Assembly: GCF_947507565.1 (NCBI RefSeq)
Contig: NC_089182.1
Coordinates: 930,001 to 994,000, forward strand
From: Oscarella lobularis
Taxonomy: Eukaryota > Porifera > Homoscleromorpha > Homosclerophorida > Oscarellidae
Direction of reading: 5' to 3'
Length of the DNA: 64,000 nt
The notes beneath the pieces were generated by a model. That model was not told the origin of the DNA. It made no database searches and worked only from the letters and a program-made list of their open reading frames with translations. A program made the translations under genes and the position numbers. Below are positions 45,572-58,215 of the stretch, one piece after another (positions within the stretch are counted from its first letter, which is position 1; every line of letters starts with the position of its first letter).

Positions 45572-48348
45572 CTAAATATGTTTCTTCACGAAGTTCTTCG
45601 CCAGCGACGCTCCCGTGCGTTGCACCGAATTGATGTTGCGTTTGATTCGGTCTTCGACGGAACTAGTCGCCGACGAATAGCTAGCCACCTTCAACGAACT
45701 AGATACAAACAGTAGACGTGTTACACATAACCCGGGCAACCGGCTCGCGCGGCCGTCTCGCGGCACATCTGACTGGATAAATTTGACATCCTTTTCGTCT
45801 TGAAGTTCCGACTGTTCTCGCGCAAAGTCATCCTGTGTGGTACAGTAGGACATGAGTCGACGAATCATTTCCTGGATGCATGCATGTACACCCATTCCAT
45901 GCATTAAAACGTACCCGATATTTCCTCACGCGAGCTTCCCTTTCCTCGTCCCGCGCTCTATGCATAAAAAGGTCATACATAGAGACATCTAGTTGCCCGT
46001 CTATTTTCGGAGGGAGCCTTGCACTTATTGCCGCCGCCGAAGCCCTAGTATACTATAGTCAATACGCGCTGGGGACGGGGAGCGCCACCCACGCGACTCG
46101 AGGGCATGACTGGGAGACACATCATGCTAAGTGCGGTGCAACTGCACGCCTGCGCGTGGCGCCCCGGTCGCGACACAGGCGCTCCCCCGTGGGCATGCTA
46201 TGACGTCCAAAAAATCAGAGAGCGAGTCTGTGTTTTTCGGATCAAAAGTCGTGCTGTGCAGTGCATGACTCTGACGCGACAGGCAGCTCTTCGTGGGCAT
46301 GCATGCTGTGAGCCTGTGACGTCCGAAAAAAAGAGCGAATCTGTGTTTTTCGGACTTTGCAAAAGTCGTGCTGTGCAGTGCATGACTCTGGCACGACAGA
46401 CGGCTCTTCGTGGGCAGGCCGTGACGTCTGCAAAAAGAGACTGTTTTCGTCGAGTCTCCACCCACGAGCATGACTAGAGTGCTGGTGCATGACTCCGGCT
46501 TGCGAAAAAGCACGCAAAGTTTGTTTGTTCGGCGTCCTACGCGTGATTGTGTCAGCGCAACGTCACCCAGTTAGGAACTAACCGCGCCCACGAATATTGT
46601 GTTGTGCGTGAGTTTGCACGAAAGCGGGCCGGGTAAAGCGCGGTTAGTGGAAGAGAATACGCGGAAGCGGCGTTTAGCAGCAGCTCCGTATTCTTTCCTT
46701 CGTCAACGCTGTCGCGTGACGCAGAACAGCACAGACGGCGGAAATAGCATTAGCGTTGAGCGCGTTAGCTTCCGCGCAATTCCCGGCACCGGCGTTTGGG
46801 AACCTAATGTAACGCGATTTGGGTGGGCGAGCGGTCTAAACGGTGCCGGTCCAGCTGAACGTCTTCAAAACAAGCGGGACTTACGAAGTAATGTCATATT
46901 AGGCGGTCACGACTTTAGATGTGTGCCGGCCCCGGCTAACTACCGCGAAACAAGGTCGGTGTACGAGAAGTGGAAGTGATTACTATTCGGGGTTCACCGG
47001 GTCAATGATCAATAAATTTTTCATTGCAGCTCTCGTTCGTCAGGGGAAAAACCGCGCTAATAATGCGTCAGCGTTGAGAACGATCGTTCCCAGAGCAATT
47101 TGGCGCGAAAGGGCGACTGCTTGTCATGTTACCCGACCAATAGTCCAGATTGTAAGGCGGGGCCCCCAAACCGATTCAAACCGCCCGAATTCTAATTAGG
47201 TCCCAATAACCCTTTCGGATCGGTCTCGGACATCCTCTGGCTGCACGATAATGAAGCTTCGCCTTTCCAAATGACGTCGTATTCATCGGTAATGACGTGC
47301 GCGTAAGAACCAAGGAATTGGGAAACGCTTTGCAAAGAAGGGGGCCCCGCCCGAATTCCCCAACGCATACTTGGCGTCCTGCATCATTTCCTTCCGCCTT
47401 CTTTCCATTTCCTCCGAACCCAATCGCCTAGGCAAACAATCCGTCAACGTAGAGCGTTCCGCGAATATTTTTTAATAAAGCTGTCGGGACCCGCCCACCC
47501 ATGGTAATTCTACGCGACGGAATGTCTCATATATACCTTCTTTCGGGGCGTCGCGGTTTGTGACGATAGGACGGGTACATTCTTCGGGCGTCGTCTCGAC
47601 GATCGGGAGATGTTCCTTTTCGTCGATGAGGCGATCTTGAGAGAGCGATTTTTTTACAAAAAAGAGTCTTTTATTTTTCTTTATTTTTCTTTTACCTGCT
47701 TCGAGATCGCGATCTCTTTCTGCGATCTCTGTCCCTGCCATGCTTATCATCGTCTTTTCTGTGTCGCTCTTCGTGGTGTTTGTGGTGGTGCTTGTGCTTT
47801 TTTTCCTTTTTTTCCTTTTTCTTGCTACCACCCGAACTGAGCTAAATCGGTGGATTCTTGTATTTGCATAAACTATATGCGTGAAACCTCTTCTTCGAGG
47901 TTTCACTATAGTAATGGGGTAGGTACCATTTCCTGCAACTGTTTCATTCTAATAGGATTATTAATTAGAGCCTTTCGATGTTCATGTTCCGTCTTCCTGA
48001 TAGCAAGCATTTTCATGAAAAATGAGTTTTTACTCCCCTTCCAGCGTACTTGATAGCAAATAGCGGATCCTCTCTCATCTTATTAGCCATATCAACAGAA
48101 ACGTTGAGTTGAGATTCGGCAAACAATGCTCCAGGTCCTCCTGAAGCCTACAGACGTACAACTCTGCCTTAATCGGAAAAAATGATAATAGTTATGTATC
48201 TGACCCCCGCCTCTTTGCTAGGATCGAATAGAGGATTCGCATGCCGGTCGATAGTTCTCCCCAGTAGATACTCCTCTTTGTTGACGCCTGCCTGGCGATA
48301 CATCCAATCGACTTTGTCGACTCCCTGCTGTTTTGTCCCCTGATTCAT
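45572..48348 (-). CDS. CWC25: CWC25 spliceosome-associated protein
   Basis: Multi-exon. Blocks in order match human CWC25: DKVDWMYRQA with EEYLLGRTID (human KLDWMYQGP, DEYLLGRPID); GALFAESQLNVSVDMANKMR with EDPLFAIK (human LLDMASKIREDPLFIIR); KALINNPIRMKQLQEM (human EVLNNPVKMKKIKELL); a Lys/His-rich tract and SRSRSR; LGSEEMERRRKEMMQDAK (human LSAEELERKRQEMMENAK); and the end SVEDRIKRNINSVQRTGASL (human SLEDRVKRNIYSLQRTSVAL). CWC25 promotes the first splicing step. Oddities: the conserved N-terminus before KLDWMY (the CIR_N region) was not found between 48349 and 48800; and the intron at about 45890-47400 is near 1.5 kb, far above the local norm. Confidence 0.85.
46202..46440. repeat. Imperfect tandem repeat, about 2.2 units of 105-116 bases
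   Basis: Units begin with GACGTCC at 46202, GACGTCC at 46318 and GACGTCT at 46423. Each holds a purine-rich AAAAA..GAGCGA, TCTGTGTTTTTCGGA, and AAAAGTCGTGCTGTGCAGTG followed by CATGACTCTG. They lie inside the long CWC25 intron. The same motif block recurs in both full units with few changes. Confidence 0.8.
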
Positions 48349-48420
48349 AGCGAAAACGACTCGAAATCTACAAGACACACTCGCTTTCTACCGTGCGTTA
48401 GTAGAAAGGAGTTCAACCTT

Positions 48421-51400
48421 GATATCAAGCTCAGTTGCTAAGAGACGTCTTCGTTCAAAGAAGCAAGAGCTCGCAGACGCTAAAGAGAAGCCCACAATCC
48501 GACGCGAAGTCGCCAATCGAATTATGGTAGGTCATCACAACGTCGCGACTCGTCTCGTCGACGACGTGTCTCGCGGCGCTGTAGGACCCGAGAGGCGGTC
48601 TCCAGCCCTCGTACGCGACGAGCGGCATATCATTCGAACCGTCATCGCAACCGGCCCTTCCCGGCGTGAGAATGAAGCGCGAGAGAACGCGTGCACCGCT
48701 AACACTAACACGCTTCTCAGGTCGCCGAATTCTACGTGTCTAGTCGCGAATTATTGCCGAGTTCGTCTTTCGTTCAGCCGCCGGACACAGGCAAGCGAAA
48801 AATTCTAAAAAACCCAAGAGACGCGCTTCATGAGGGGGGCGGGGTCCCGTTTTTAGTTCACGCGTCTCCTCTCCACGGGGTCGCCGTCAATGGGGAACGC
48901 GACGAACTGCTCAATCTCATTTCGTCGAATGCTTACGATTTGGATTGTGGAGATCAGTTCGGAAGAACTCCATTGGTAGATTTTAGCGTTCGCGTACGCT
49001 TTTTTTAATTAATTATTTTTTCTCAGGTTTACAGCGTTTTAGGTGATCGGCTCGATTGCGCGGAGATTCTTCTCAAAGCCGGAGCACAGGTGAATATTGA
49101 CGTCGTTTATAAATGGTATTTTGTTCCAATGATTTTCTGAAGGTGAATCAAGCTGATATGGATGGCAGGACGGCTCTCCATTGGGCAGCCTATCAGGTAA
49201 ATAATATAATAAATAAATAGATAAATGAAAATAATCTTTGTGTCTTTGAGGATAATTATCGTTGTCTTCGGATGCTGCTGATGAAAGGGGCAAACTGGAA
49301 GGCAAAAGACAACGAAGGAAGGTAAGTCAATCTTCCGTATATAATTATTATTATTATTAAGAATTTTTTTTGTTTCTAGGACGGCTCTTCATATGGCTAC
49401 TGGGCACACAAGCTGCAAGGTAAAAAAATCGCTTTTGCGTTCTTGGGGAAAACAATGTAAAAGCCCACGTTTTTAGTGTCTACGAGAACTGCTCAAGAAA
49501 ATGAAGCAAGGCTCTCGCGAAGTCAATGACTCAGACAACGAAAAAGTAAATAAAAATAATACTAGTGCACTTTTTAATTTTTGGATTTATTTTTTAGATG
49601 ACTGCCTTGCACTGGAGTGCCTACAACAATAACCCGGAAGCCATCAGATTTCTCATCAAAGCAGTAATAAAAAACCATCGAAAACTACTTCTTCCGTAGA
49701 CGTAACATTGTTCCAAGGGAGCTGATATTGTGCTGCCGGATGTCGAAGGAAAGACGGCGTTGCACTGGACAGCCGGGAACAACGACGGGGCATCCGTTAG
49801 AGCGATTCTGGTAAAGAGAAGAAGAAGGATCATATGAGAGTTTCTTCACTCGAAATTTAGGAAATTTCTCCGGCTGTCATAAATCTTCAGGACAACGAAG
49901 GAAGAGCCGGTAATTAGAAAGTAGAGATTTCAAAAAGTCCTCCTTATTTCGATTATTAAAAAATGGTCTCTACTGTATTAGTTCTTGAAGGAATCGCGCA
50001 TCAATTATCTCTAATTAATTCGTTTTGCTTGTTTTCATTAGCCCTTCACCTCGCTGTCGCCGAGGGCAACGAGAACACTGTCGGAGCCCTGGTACATTCG
50101 TCTCTCCCCCTAGTCGTTATTTCACTACTTTTACGGTTTTTTTTCGTTCTCTTGCCTTTAGACGTCCGTTCCCGGCGTGAAATGCGACGTGACGTCGAGA
50201 GACCACATGTTTCGAACGCCGCTCCACTGGGCCGCCGTCTTGGGTACGAACGAAATATTTGCGGTGGAGGAAAAAATTTTCGTCGCGGTTTTCGCGGATT
50301 CTAGTTGTCCCACGCCCGCATTGTTTCGCAATAAAAACACCCTAATCCCTTGAATCCACGAATCCACGAAAACGTTTTCCTCCTAGGTCACACCCACATC
50401 GTCGGACTGCTCTTGGAACGCAACGCCGATTTCTCCAGCACCGACGGCAACGGCGCGACGGCGCTCCACTACGCCGTAAGCTCATACGCATCATCATCAT
50501 CGTCATCATCAAAGTTATTTTTAATGCCTTTCTCTTCAGGCTCAGAACAATTTTGGGGTGCGTTTCTATATTGGATTTCTGTCCCCAAGGCACGCGGATT
50601 CTATTCTATTCTATTCTTAGGAGACGGTCGCCACGATGTTGTCCTTCCCTCAAGTCAAAGATCTTCATGACAATGACGGGCAAACGGCTCTGATGTGGGC
50701 GGCCGGGAAAGGTATAAATAGGCATGGAGGAAACCCGTCGAACGCGTCCAAATGAAATATCTGCATTATTAATAATTATTAATGTTATGCGTAATGGGGA
50801 CGGTCTGATAACGAGGAATTCCGCGCGTTCTTCTTAGGAAGCTACGAAGTCGTTCGAACGATGATGGAACGAAAACTCGACGTGCACGCGTGCGATAACC
50901 AAGGCGGAACGGGCAAGAGGAAAAAAAAGAACGAGAATCGTTCAAATGATTTTTTTCTTGATTTCAGCTTTGCATGCCGCCGCTTATGCGGGCCACGCTA
51001 ACATCGCTCGCGTTCTGCTCCAGGTACGAAGGCAGAGTCAAACGGCGCTTTTATTTATTTATTTATTGTTTTTTTTCTCGTAGCATGGCGCTCCGGTCAA
51101 TACTCTCGACTCGCGTAATCACACGCCGCTGTTTCGCGCTTGCGAAATGGGCCACACGGAAGGGGTGGTGACGTTGATTCAGGGCGGCGCTCAGGTTGAT
51201 ATTGTCGACGTTGACGGGCGGACGCCGCTTCACTGGTACTGATGATGACGAAGCTCGCGTTTAATTCTAAGCGATGTATTCTTATTCTAGGGCTGCTCTT
51301 GGAGGCCACGCTTATATATGTCTGTCTCTGATTCAGAACGGTTCGACTGTCGACGTCAAAGATAAGGAAGGGTGAGTGGGAGAAGGAGGCAGTAGGGGTC

Positions 51401-53880
51401 TTAGTGTCAGAGTAGGAAGAATTTAGACGGGAATCGTAGAACTGATTTGGGATCTGTACAGGGGAATACATCCTCCAGTAACTGACTTCTTTGTTCAAAA
51501 AAATAGCAATCAATAATTAACTCCACATGCACACTTGAGCCAATTAAATAATTTGTTGAGAGGGTTTTTAATTAAGCATGTTCATGGAACTTTTTCCCTG
51601 CAGACGCTCTCCTCTCGAGTGCGCCTCCTACGGCGGCTTCGTCAACTGCATGGCCGTTCTATTAGAGAACGGTTGCGACGTCAATACCCGCGATAACGAG
51701 GCAAGACTCGCGGGGGACGAAATTCGAGAGGTGTCTCTACGTACATTTTTTTCAGGGCATCACGTCCATACATTGGGCTTCCGCAAGCGGGCATCTCGAA
51801 GCGATCCGATTGCTCTTTGAATACGGCGCGAATCCGAATTTCATGGAGGTGGACGGAGACCGATTGACGCCGTTGGACTACGCCATCATAAACGACCACC
51901 AAGAAGCGGCTCAGGTGAGAAGAAGGGGGGAAAAACGGGGGGCTCCCTACATGCCCTTTTTTAGTGTCTTATAGAACAGGGGGCCCTGTCTATTACCGGA
52001 ATCCAAGATTTAGCTGCTACGGCTATACAGGTAAGATGTGTGACTGTCTCCGGGTTTATTTCGAAATTTTAATCCCATTACGCCTCCGGCGCTGCGCCTT
52101 GCTCCTTTCACGCGTAGAAGAATGCAAACAGTATGTGGCATCTTGATCGCGGCTATTGACCATCTGTCCACTTGGATCGATCTATAAGTCGTGTTTTTAT
52201 TTTCCGTGCCTCGACCAGCATGACTCCAATTGATCGCGAAACGAACCCGCTTTATTGACATTGTTTGTGGCGATGTCGTCCAGGCGGCGCACACCCAAAC
52301 GATTTCCTCAATGTTTAGAGTGCCTGGCGTGGCCACGTCGTTCGCAAGGCGATTGCAAAAAAGAAGGAAAAACGCGAAGCGCCGAGTGCTAGGTAACAAA
52401 TTCGCGTCCTTTCCGGGGTTCCGTTGTCGAAGGGAAGACATCGCTTAGTTCCGGCGGGCGGCCCGTTAGCGTTGGGAGTCGTGGCGACGATGAGAAACGA
52501 AAGCGAGAAGAATCGGCTAGAAAGAAGGCATGCGTGTAGAAATATTTCCTGCGCTAGTCTCTTGAGGGTATCTTTTTATAAAACAAAGGCTTTCGAACGA
52601 CGTGCTGCTCTGGAGAGGGAGCTAGCGGATGCAGAGCGTCTTGACGATAAGGAACGTCAGACGGAATTGAAGCGACGTCAGCGGCAATTGTAGGAGGATA
52701 TACTGCGTTGGTAGTTTTGGGTGCATGTTTGAGTGTCCGATAGAGAGCAGGAGGAAAGGCTCAGGGAACAACAGCAGGGGTCTCCCAGACGCTATCAATC
52801 AGGAACGGTTAGTTCGGAGCGAGCGCATGCCTTGTTGGCTTGGAACTGGGGCCTGCCTTGTATATATAGCTTAAAGCGCATTCGATTCAAGATCAGCAAA
52901 CTCTTGCCAAGAAAGAGAGGCAGAGACTGATGAATATAAGACAGAAAACGAGAGCTGCTTTAGTCATTCAGTTGGCTTGGCGGAAGTAATGGAAAAGCAA
53001 TTAGAAAAGCTCAATATTTTAATTTTCCAAAAAGGTACATGAGGCAGAAAAGAAGGCGAGCGGCTTTAGCTTCGAAACGAAAGCCGTCTCAGGTACGACT
53101 CGCAATACGATTTTGCGTTTTTTTTTTGAAACGAAGAACTTTCATTTTCAGATGGGCAGCGTCGAGTGGCGTCGTCAGATAGCCGCTCTCACAATCCAAC
53201 TAGCGTGGCGTCAATACATGCGACGCAAGTTGCTTCAGCTCTACTCAAAAAGACAGAAAATTCTCCACGAATGGAGTCCCAGGTAAAAGGAACATGCACG
53301 CGTATATTGACCTCCATGCACCGGTCTGCATTTGTTTTTCCCATGCAGCGTACTTGCCGCCAAACAAAGAGCCCTCGTCGAAAAGATCTACAGTAAAAAC
53401 TTTGCATGCACTGCCCTCGAAGAAACGGCGCTCTTTATATCCCATACTTGGCGTAGGTCAGGAAGTTCGTATTATCCAATATCGGCCTCCTTCTCCCAAG
53501 CCCATGGTTCGTCCGGCCTATTTTCGTTACATTCCGTCGCAAGCCGGTGATTTTACTGCCATATATAGTGATAGCGAAGTTTTCTGAGGCTGCGTTTCGG
53601 TTTAGCTTTGTCTTTTAACTTTGCCGTTGACCAGTATAATCCCATGACGGCTCGACTGGGAATGACGCGAACGTCTGACATGAAAACGGGCAGTACTCGC
53701 GTGCGACCCTTTAGCCTTCGACGCGGAACAGGTGGCTGGAAAAAAGAGGAGCCTTTCCGAAAAGGCAATAGCAATAGCAATAGTACTAGTAAAAATTCCT
53801 ATGGCATTGATTTTTTATTAGGGCAATCGGCGGCTTTTGGCGGCGAGCCGCGAAGCATTGCAAGCAGTGTTTTATTCTAA
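48421..53880 (+). CDS. INVS: Inversin (ankyrin repeats and IQ motifs)
   Basis: Over 20 exons. Upstream coil-like exon (SSVAKRRLRSKKQELADAKE), then ankyrin repeats that follow inversin in order: SPLHGVAVNGERDELLNLIS, DQFGRTPLV, RLDCAEILLKAGAQVN, ALHWSAYNNNPEAIRFLIKA, MFRTPLHWAAVLGHTHIVGL, ALHAAAYAGHANIARVLLQH, HTPLFRACEMGHTEGVV, ASYGGFVNCMAVLLENGCDV, PLDYAIINDHQEAAQCLIEQ. Three IQ motifs follow: ATAIQSAWRGHVVRKA (about 52000-52370), ALVIQLAWRKYMRQKR, ALTIQLAWRQYMRRKL (53170). The last two introns (about 53392-53454, 53548-53606) keep the frame into a basic tail ending IASSVLF. Inversin sits in the proximal cilium and steers Wnt signalling toward the planar-polarity branch. The true first ATG is not clear: the 48421 exon has no ATG at its left edge. 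Confidence 0.9.
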
Positions 53881-54011
53881 TTTTTTTGTTGCTTTTTCTA
53901 CTAGACCTCTTTATTTTCATTCGCTCATCAATTATTTTTTTTCGCGGTAAAAAACTTGCGGGATCTCTAAACATGCGGGAACTCTTTTTGTAACCAAGCA
54001 ACGAGAGTATA

Positions 54012-56047
54012 ATGGATCCCGACGAATCGTCGTCGCATCTGGTACAGAAGCTTCTACGTCGCACTCTTCGGCGCGAATACTAAGCCAACTTTTAGTCAAC
54101 GCCCGCCGAACCATCCGGCGCGCTCAATCCAGCCGCAGATCCCCGAAAAATGCGAAGAATCATCGCCGAAGACCCAGATTGGTACAATGACTTACATTTT
54201 GACGTCGTTCACGTTTGAAATCGATTGCTACAGGAGCCTCGCAACTGTTCCCGACCTCGGAGAACTCTGCATCAAGCACATCGTGGGAAATTTCGAAAGT
54301 AAGACATCCATTCGATGGAGGGGCCCCCGCAGTTCTCTATCTACTTCAATAGAGAATCCCATTCTGAACGATCTGAAACAAAAACACAAGAACAAGGTTC
54401 TCGAGCTTCTTTCAACAGAGATTTCTCTAAAGCAAGACATCAGAGAGACGTCTAATATAGATAATATTTTCCTATTTATTTTTTTGTAGAGTGACTGCTC
54501 GTCTTGTTGACGATGAAGGCTATTGGGAACGTTGCTGTACGTCGAGGTGGTCCGTATGTGATACATCTCTATATGGAGGGTTGTGGAAAAGAATGTTTTT
54601 TGAACGTCACGTGCAAGGTACAAGTGTGAATTTTGAATTGTTTTATTTTTCTAGTTGTTTTGTTTAGAAATGATTGAGAATTTCGTTCCTGAAGCATCAG
54701 ATCTAAACGAGGTATATAGTGAATGAAAAGGTATTTATTTATTTAATTGAATTTTTTAGTTGACTTCGACTTTAATTTTGGGTGGGCAATTCGTGAGAAA
54801 TTTGACTATCCGGCAGCTGTTGCCTCCCATTCGAGACATGGTATCAAAAGAGGACAACGGCTCAGATGTGTAATGATAAATAATTGTATTAATTATAAAA
54901 AGTCCTCTAATGATTTTTTTTTCAGAACGAGCGAGGATGGTGATGGCCCAAGTATGGATCATCTCGATTTCGGGGGACTATTCAAATACATTCCTCACCT
55001 GGAAGAAGTTCACGTGACATATGGGCAAGTAATTGTATCTGTAATAAGTTATTGATGGAGAAACGCAGGGTTCGAAACTGTGGAATGAATTTCAGCTGGG
55101 ATCTATTCCAGTTCACCAAACACGACTGCTCACTCCTATCAAAGGTAATCATCACATACATAGATACCTACACATTCTATGTCTCACTTTTTAGTCAGTG
55201 AAGGCATGTCGCACTCTGCGCGTTCTTCATCTCCACCGCAGTCAAGTTGACGATGAACAAGCTCGCCTTCTCATCAGCCACGTTCTTGATCACCCTTCGC
55301 TGACGTCTCTTGGTCAGGCGCAACTTAACCGTAACTAGGATTGCCTGTGTTTTGACTGGGGGCTTCTAGATCTGTCCCATAATAAGGTATCTTATCGTGG
55401 GGCGCGTGCTATTGGGAAACTGTTGGTGAGCAAGTGCCCACTTGTCTCGCTGAATTTGTGCAACAATCGGATTGACAGCCAAGGCGGTGGGGCCATTGGG
55501 CATGCGTTGCAGAAGAACAAAAAATTGACGTCACTTGATTTGAGACTTAATCGGTAAGAGAAAATGAAATTGAAATCAAATTAATTATTGATTTCTTTAG
55601 GCTTTGCGATGACGGAGGCGTGTCTGTGCTTAAATCCTTGGTGACCAATGCAACATTGGTAGAATTAAATTTGGCTAGTAATGAATTGGCTGAGGCGTCC
55701 GCTCAAGTTGTATCTGAAGTAAAAAATTATTAGTTATTTATTCTTTATTGATTTATTCCCTTTAGGTGGCTATACAAAACAAAAGCCTGAAAAAATTGGT
55801 TTTGTCTTGTAACAGGCTGGGGGAGGTTAGAAAAGAAATTTCCTAAGAGATGAAGCGTTTTTATGTTCTAATGGTTCAGGATGGAGGCAAGTTGATTCAG
55901 GAGGGCATGGAAGACAACGAGACCATTCTTTCAATGGATCTGAGGCAGACAAGTATCAGCGAAGAAAGTGAGTATTGCATTAATCAGCTACTGAAACGAA
56001 ACCAAGACAATGCAACTGCAACAGCAGCAGCATTAGCAGAATTTTAA
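54012..56047 (+). CDS. DRC5: Dynein regulatory complex subunit 5 (TCTE1)
   Basis: About 11 exons. First exon MDPDESSSHL; then RKMRRIIAEDPDW (human ANIRRMRRIIAEDPEW), ELCIKHIVGNF, NPILNDLKQKHKNKVLELLS (human NPILKQMLPEHQQKVLNHLS), RCCTSRWSVCDTSLYGGLWK and RMFFERHVQ. The second half is leucine-rich repeats of ribonuclease-inhibitor type: GMNFSWDLFQFTKHDCSLLS, ACRTLRVLHLHRSQVDDEQA, VSLNLCNNRIDSQGG, SLDLRLNRLCDDGG, VELNLASNELAEASA, LVLSCNRLGEDGGKLIQEGM. It ends LLKRNQDNATATAAALAEF. DRC5 is part of the nexin-dynein regulatory complex of motile cilia. One intron near 54432-54489 seems to use a GC donor (CTAAA|GCAAGA). Apparently intact. Confidence 0.92.
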
Positions 56048-56357
56048 AACGATTAAATGTGACCACGCATGCACAGAGAGGAATTTCGCACAAAAACATT
56101 TAATTCGAAAAGTGCGACTCTTCGCTCTTCGCGTTTTGTTTTCTGTTAGCGCGAATGCTCTATAAGGAGAGATATAAAGGCTTGGAGAGTCGTTTCTATT
56201 AGATTTAATACGGATAGTTGGAGGTGAGTAGAGGGGGCCCCAGTCCATTCCCATTAGATCTATACCATGTAGACGACTAGACTAGCGCTAAAAGTCAAAA
56301 ATATCTTTAGCGTGCTTATTTCGGATAAACACTCGCAAACAGAAAAGTATCACACAG

Positions 56358-57793
56358 TCACACTTGTAATATGTAGCGGAGAATCGTGTTCACAACGCTC
56401 ATATCCCCATCGCCAGTCAAAACAATGTCATAGAGAGATAGATGCTTGGGTAGTCGTTCTTCAACCTAAGACACGCGATTGGGCGCACACTAATAGCATC
56501 TAAAAGATCTTACTTTGTCGTTGAGAAAGCCTATTTTTATGATGTTTTCAATGTTTTCAATGCCGTCAGCCATGTGGGGATCTCCTTCTGAGTCTCCAAT
56601 GAGAACGACGTTGTTTCTAGCCTAAATCAAATTGTTATACATTTAGAATGTGTTAATTTAATTTAACGTACTTCTATCTCTTCAAAATAGTCGGAATTGT
56701 GAACTGAGTTTTCGTTCTTGTTGAACGTGTGAATAAGATTGCCCTTGAATCCGCTTATCACGCCCTAATTAATAAGTAAATGAAAAAACATGGCCACAGT
56801 GATTAGGTCCAGTTAATTAAACCTGATCATCGAATTCCATAAAATTAGAAACGATGTGCATGTTAGGATAAAACACGGATCGCTGGCGCAAAATTTCCCG
56901 AATAATATCTAGACATTTAATTAGATCAGGCACTATTAGGAAGTGCTCCCTAACGAACCTCCTAGGCCGGCCGAAAAAACGAGAAGTGGCACATTGTGCC
57001 GATGGAGTAACTCAAACAAATGCGTGCACCCATCCCTAGAAAATATATAATTATTATCCGGCATCTGTGTTGTGGACTGCGTGTGCCTTAGGTTGAGTTT
57101 AGTCTCAGCCACGATTTGGGGAATCACGTCTCTGTGTAGACGACAATTGACGAAGGCGTCGTGCGCACTGCCCCACCACTGTTCCATGTGATGAATCTTT
57201 TCCTCGCGGGGTATACTAGGCGACGTCTCGATGGGGTAGTAATGTTGTTTCAGTGCCAAAACCTAGCAGACTCGCATAAGGGGGAAGGGCGGGGGAGGAA
57301 GGGACATATGAGGGGACTTTTTCTCGAAATTCGGGCGGCAAACGACTAGTTTGTTCTATAACACCTATTGTAAATAAATAATTGAATATTTAGCTATTTT
57401 TCTTTTAGTTTAATTTTTGTACCGTGTGACGTCAGAGCCCGTTCGCCGTTTTGCCACATTTTTGATAACGTCATATCAAAGTCGGATATGACCTTTTAAA
57501 ATTAAATCACGTGACTTTCGGAAATTTATAAAGAAACTTGCCTGTAACCCCTCGGATCCCCTTTCTGCCATCTTTTTGAGCTTTTCTGCCAGTTTTTCGG
57601 GATCGACGACGCGAACGTCGTCGCTTTCGATGCCGTGCCACTCGGATAGAGCCTGTTGGGGCGGCGCGGCACCACGACGAGGCCAAAATTCGGTTCTCTT
57701 CGCTTTAATTCGATAGTAGGCGTATATTCCCACGGCAAGGCCGACGGCAATCGCTGCAACGGCAGCCGCCGAGCGATAGGAGATCCCAGTCAT
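56358..57793 (-). CDS. NT5C3: Cytosolic 5'-nucleotidase III-like, membrane-anchored
   Basis: Multi-exon HAD-superfamily enzyme. The N-terminus [20 protein letters not shown] continues into a membrane helix then AYYRIKAKR. Motif [21 protein letters not shown] (human VIADFDMTLSRF). Then [20 protein letters not shown] (human LKEKYYAIEVDPVLTVEEKY), motif II in [11 protein letters not shown] (human VFIFSAGIGD), [17 protein letters not shown], and motif [18 protein letters not shown]. End: [20 protein letters not shown]. It dephosphorylates pyrimidine (and 7-methyl-G) nucleoside monophosphates. The N-terminal anchor resembles the long vertebrate NT5C3A form. Apparently intact; an exon near 57380-57460 carries motif I. 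Confidence 0.9.
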
Positions 57794-58215
57794 TATCCGC
57801 GCCCAGCGAGAAACGCGCCGTCGATTTGCTAGCGCACGTTATTAGCGACAGCACATCTCCCACTCATCTCCCCTGACATCTCCCAAAGCTTTTCTTCCCT
57901 GCCCTCATTAGCGACGCATATGCGCAGTGAAAGCCTCTCTTGTTTGTTAGCAACGCGCGCTCCGGTAACTTTCCATGAGCCTATATCGTTGCTACTGAAA
58001 CTTCACAACGCGTATGAAGAATTTGCTGCTGGACGTCTGATACCATGCTGATACTAAGGTGTGGCAAACGCTTATTGGACTCTGTGCAGCCGTCCAATCA
58101 GATAGTCAGGGCATAGATCTATATTATATCTATCGTCAGGGGATGTGGTCCTAGTTCATACTGTACCCCTGGATACGTTCACATTCTGCGGTGAAACCTA
58201 ACTTTACTGTAGGCG
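57794..58215. promoter_or_regulatory. Shared 5' region, NT5C3 and PLAT-oxidase copy 1
   Basis: Divergent 420-base gap. From about 57866 on it is nearly identical to 62035-62308 upstream of copy 2, so the promoter was duplicated with the gene. Copy 1 holds an extra block (about 58110-58190) containing ATCTATATTATATCTAT that is absent upstream of copy 2. Confidence 0.6.

Noticed and set aside
46202-46440. Tandem repeat considered as a CRISPR array
   Set aside because: Only about two long units, no short repeats with spacers, and the genome is eukaryotic.
46127-46517. Overlapping minus-strand frames with repeated peptide blocks
   Set aside because: They are translations of the 105-116-base tandem repeat inside the CWC25 intron, open in several frames.
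46599-46979. 126-codon plus-strand frame
   Set aside because: It lies in the long CWC25 intron and resembles nothing; composition is CpG-rich and uniform.
53294-53587. Frame ending GDFTAIYSDSEVF taken as the inversin C-terminus
   Set aside because: A 59-base GT..AG intron from within it joins in phase to the basic exon ending at 53880, giving a longer, better tail.
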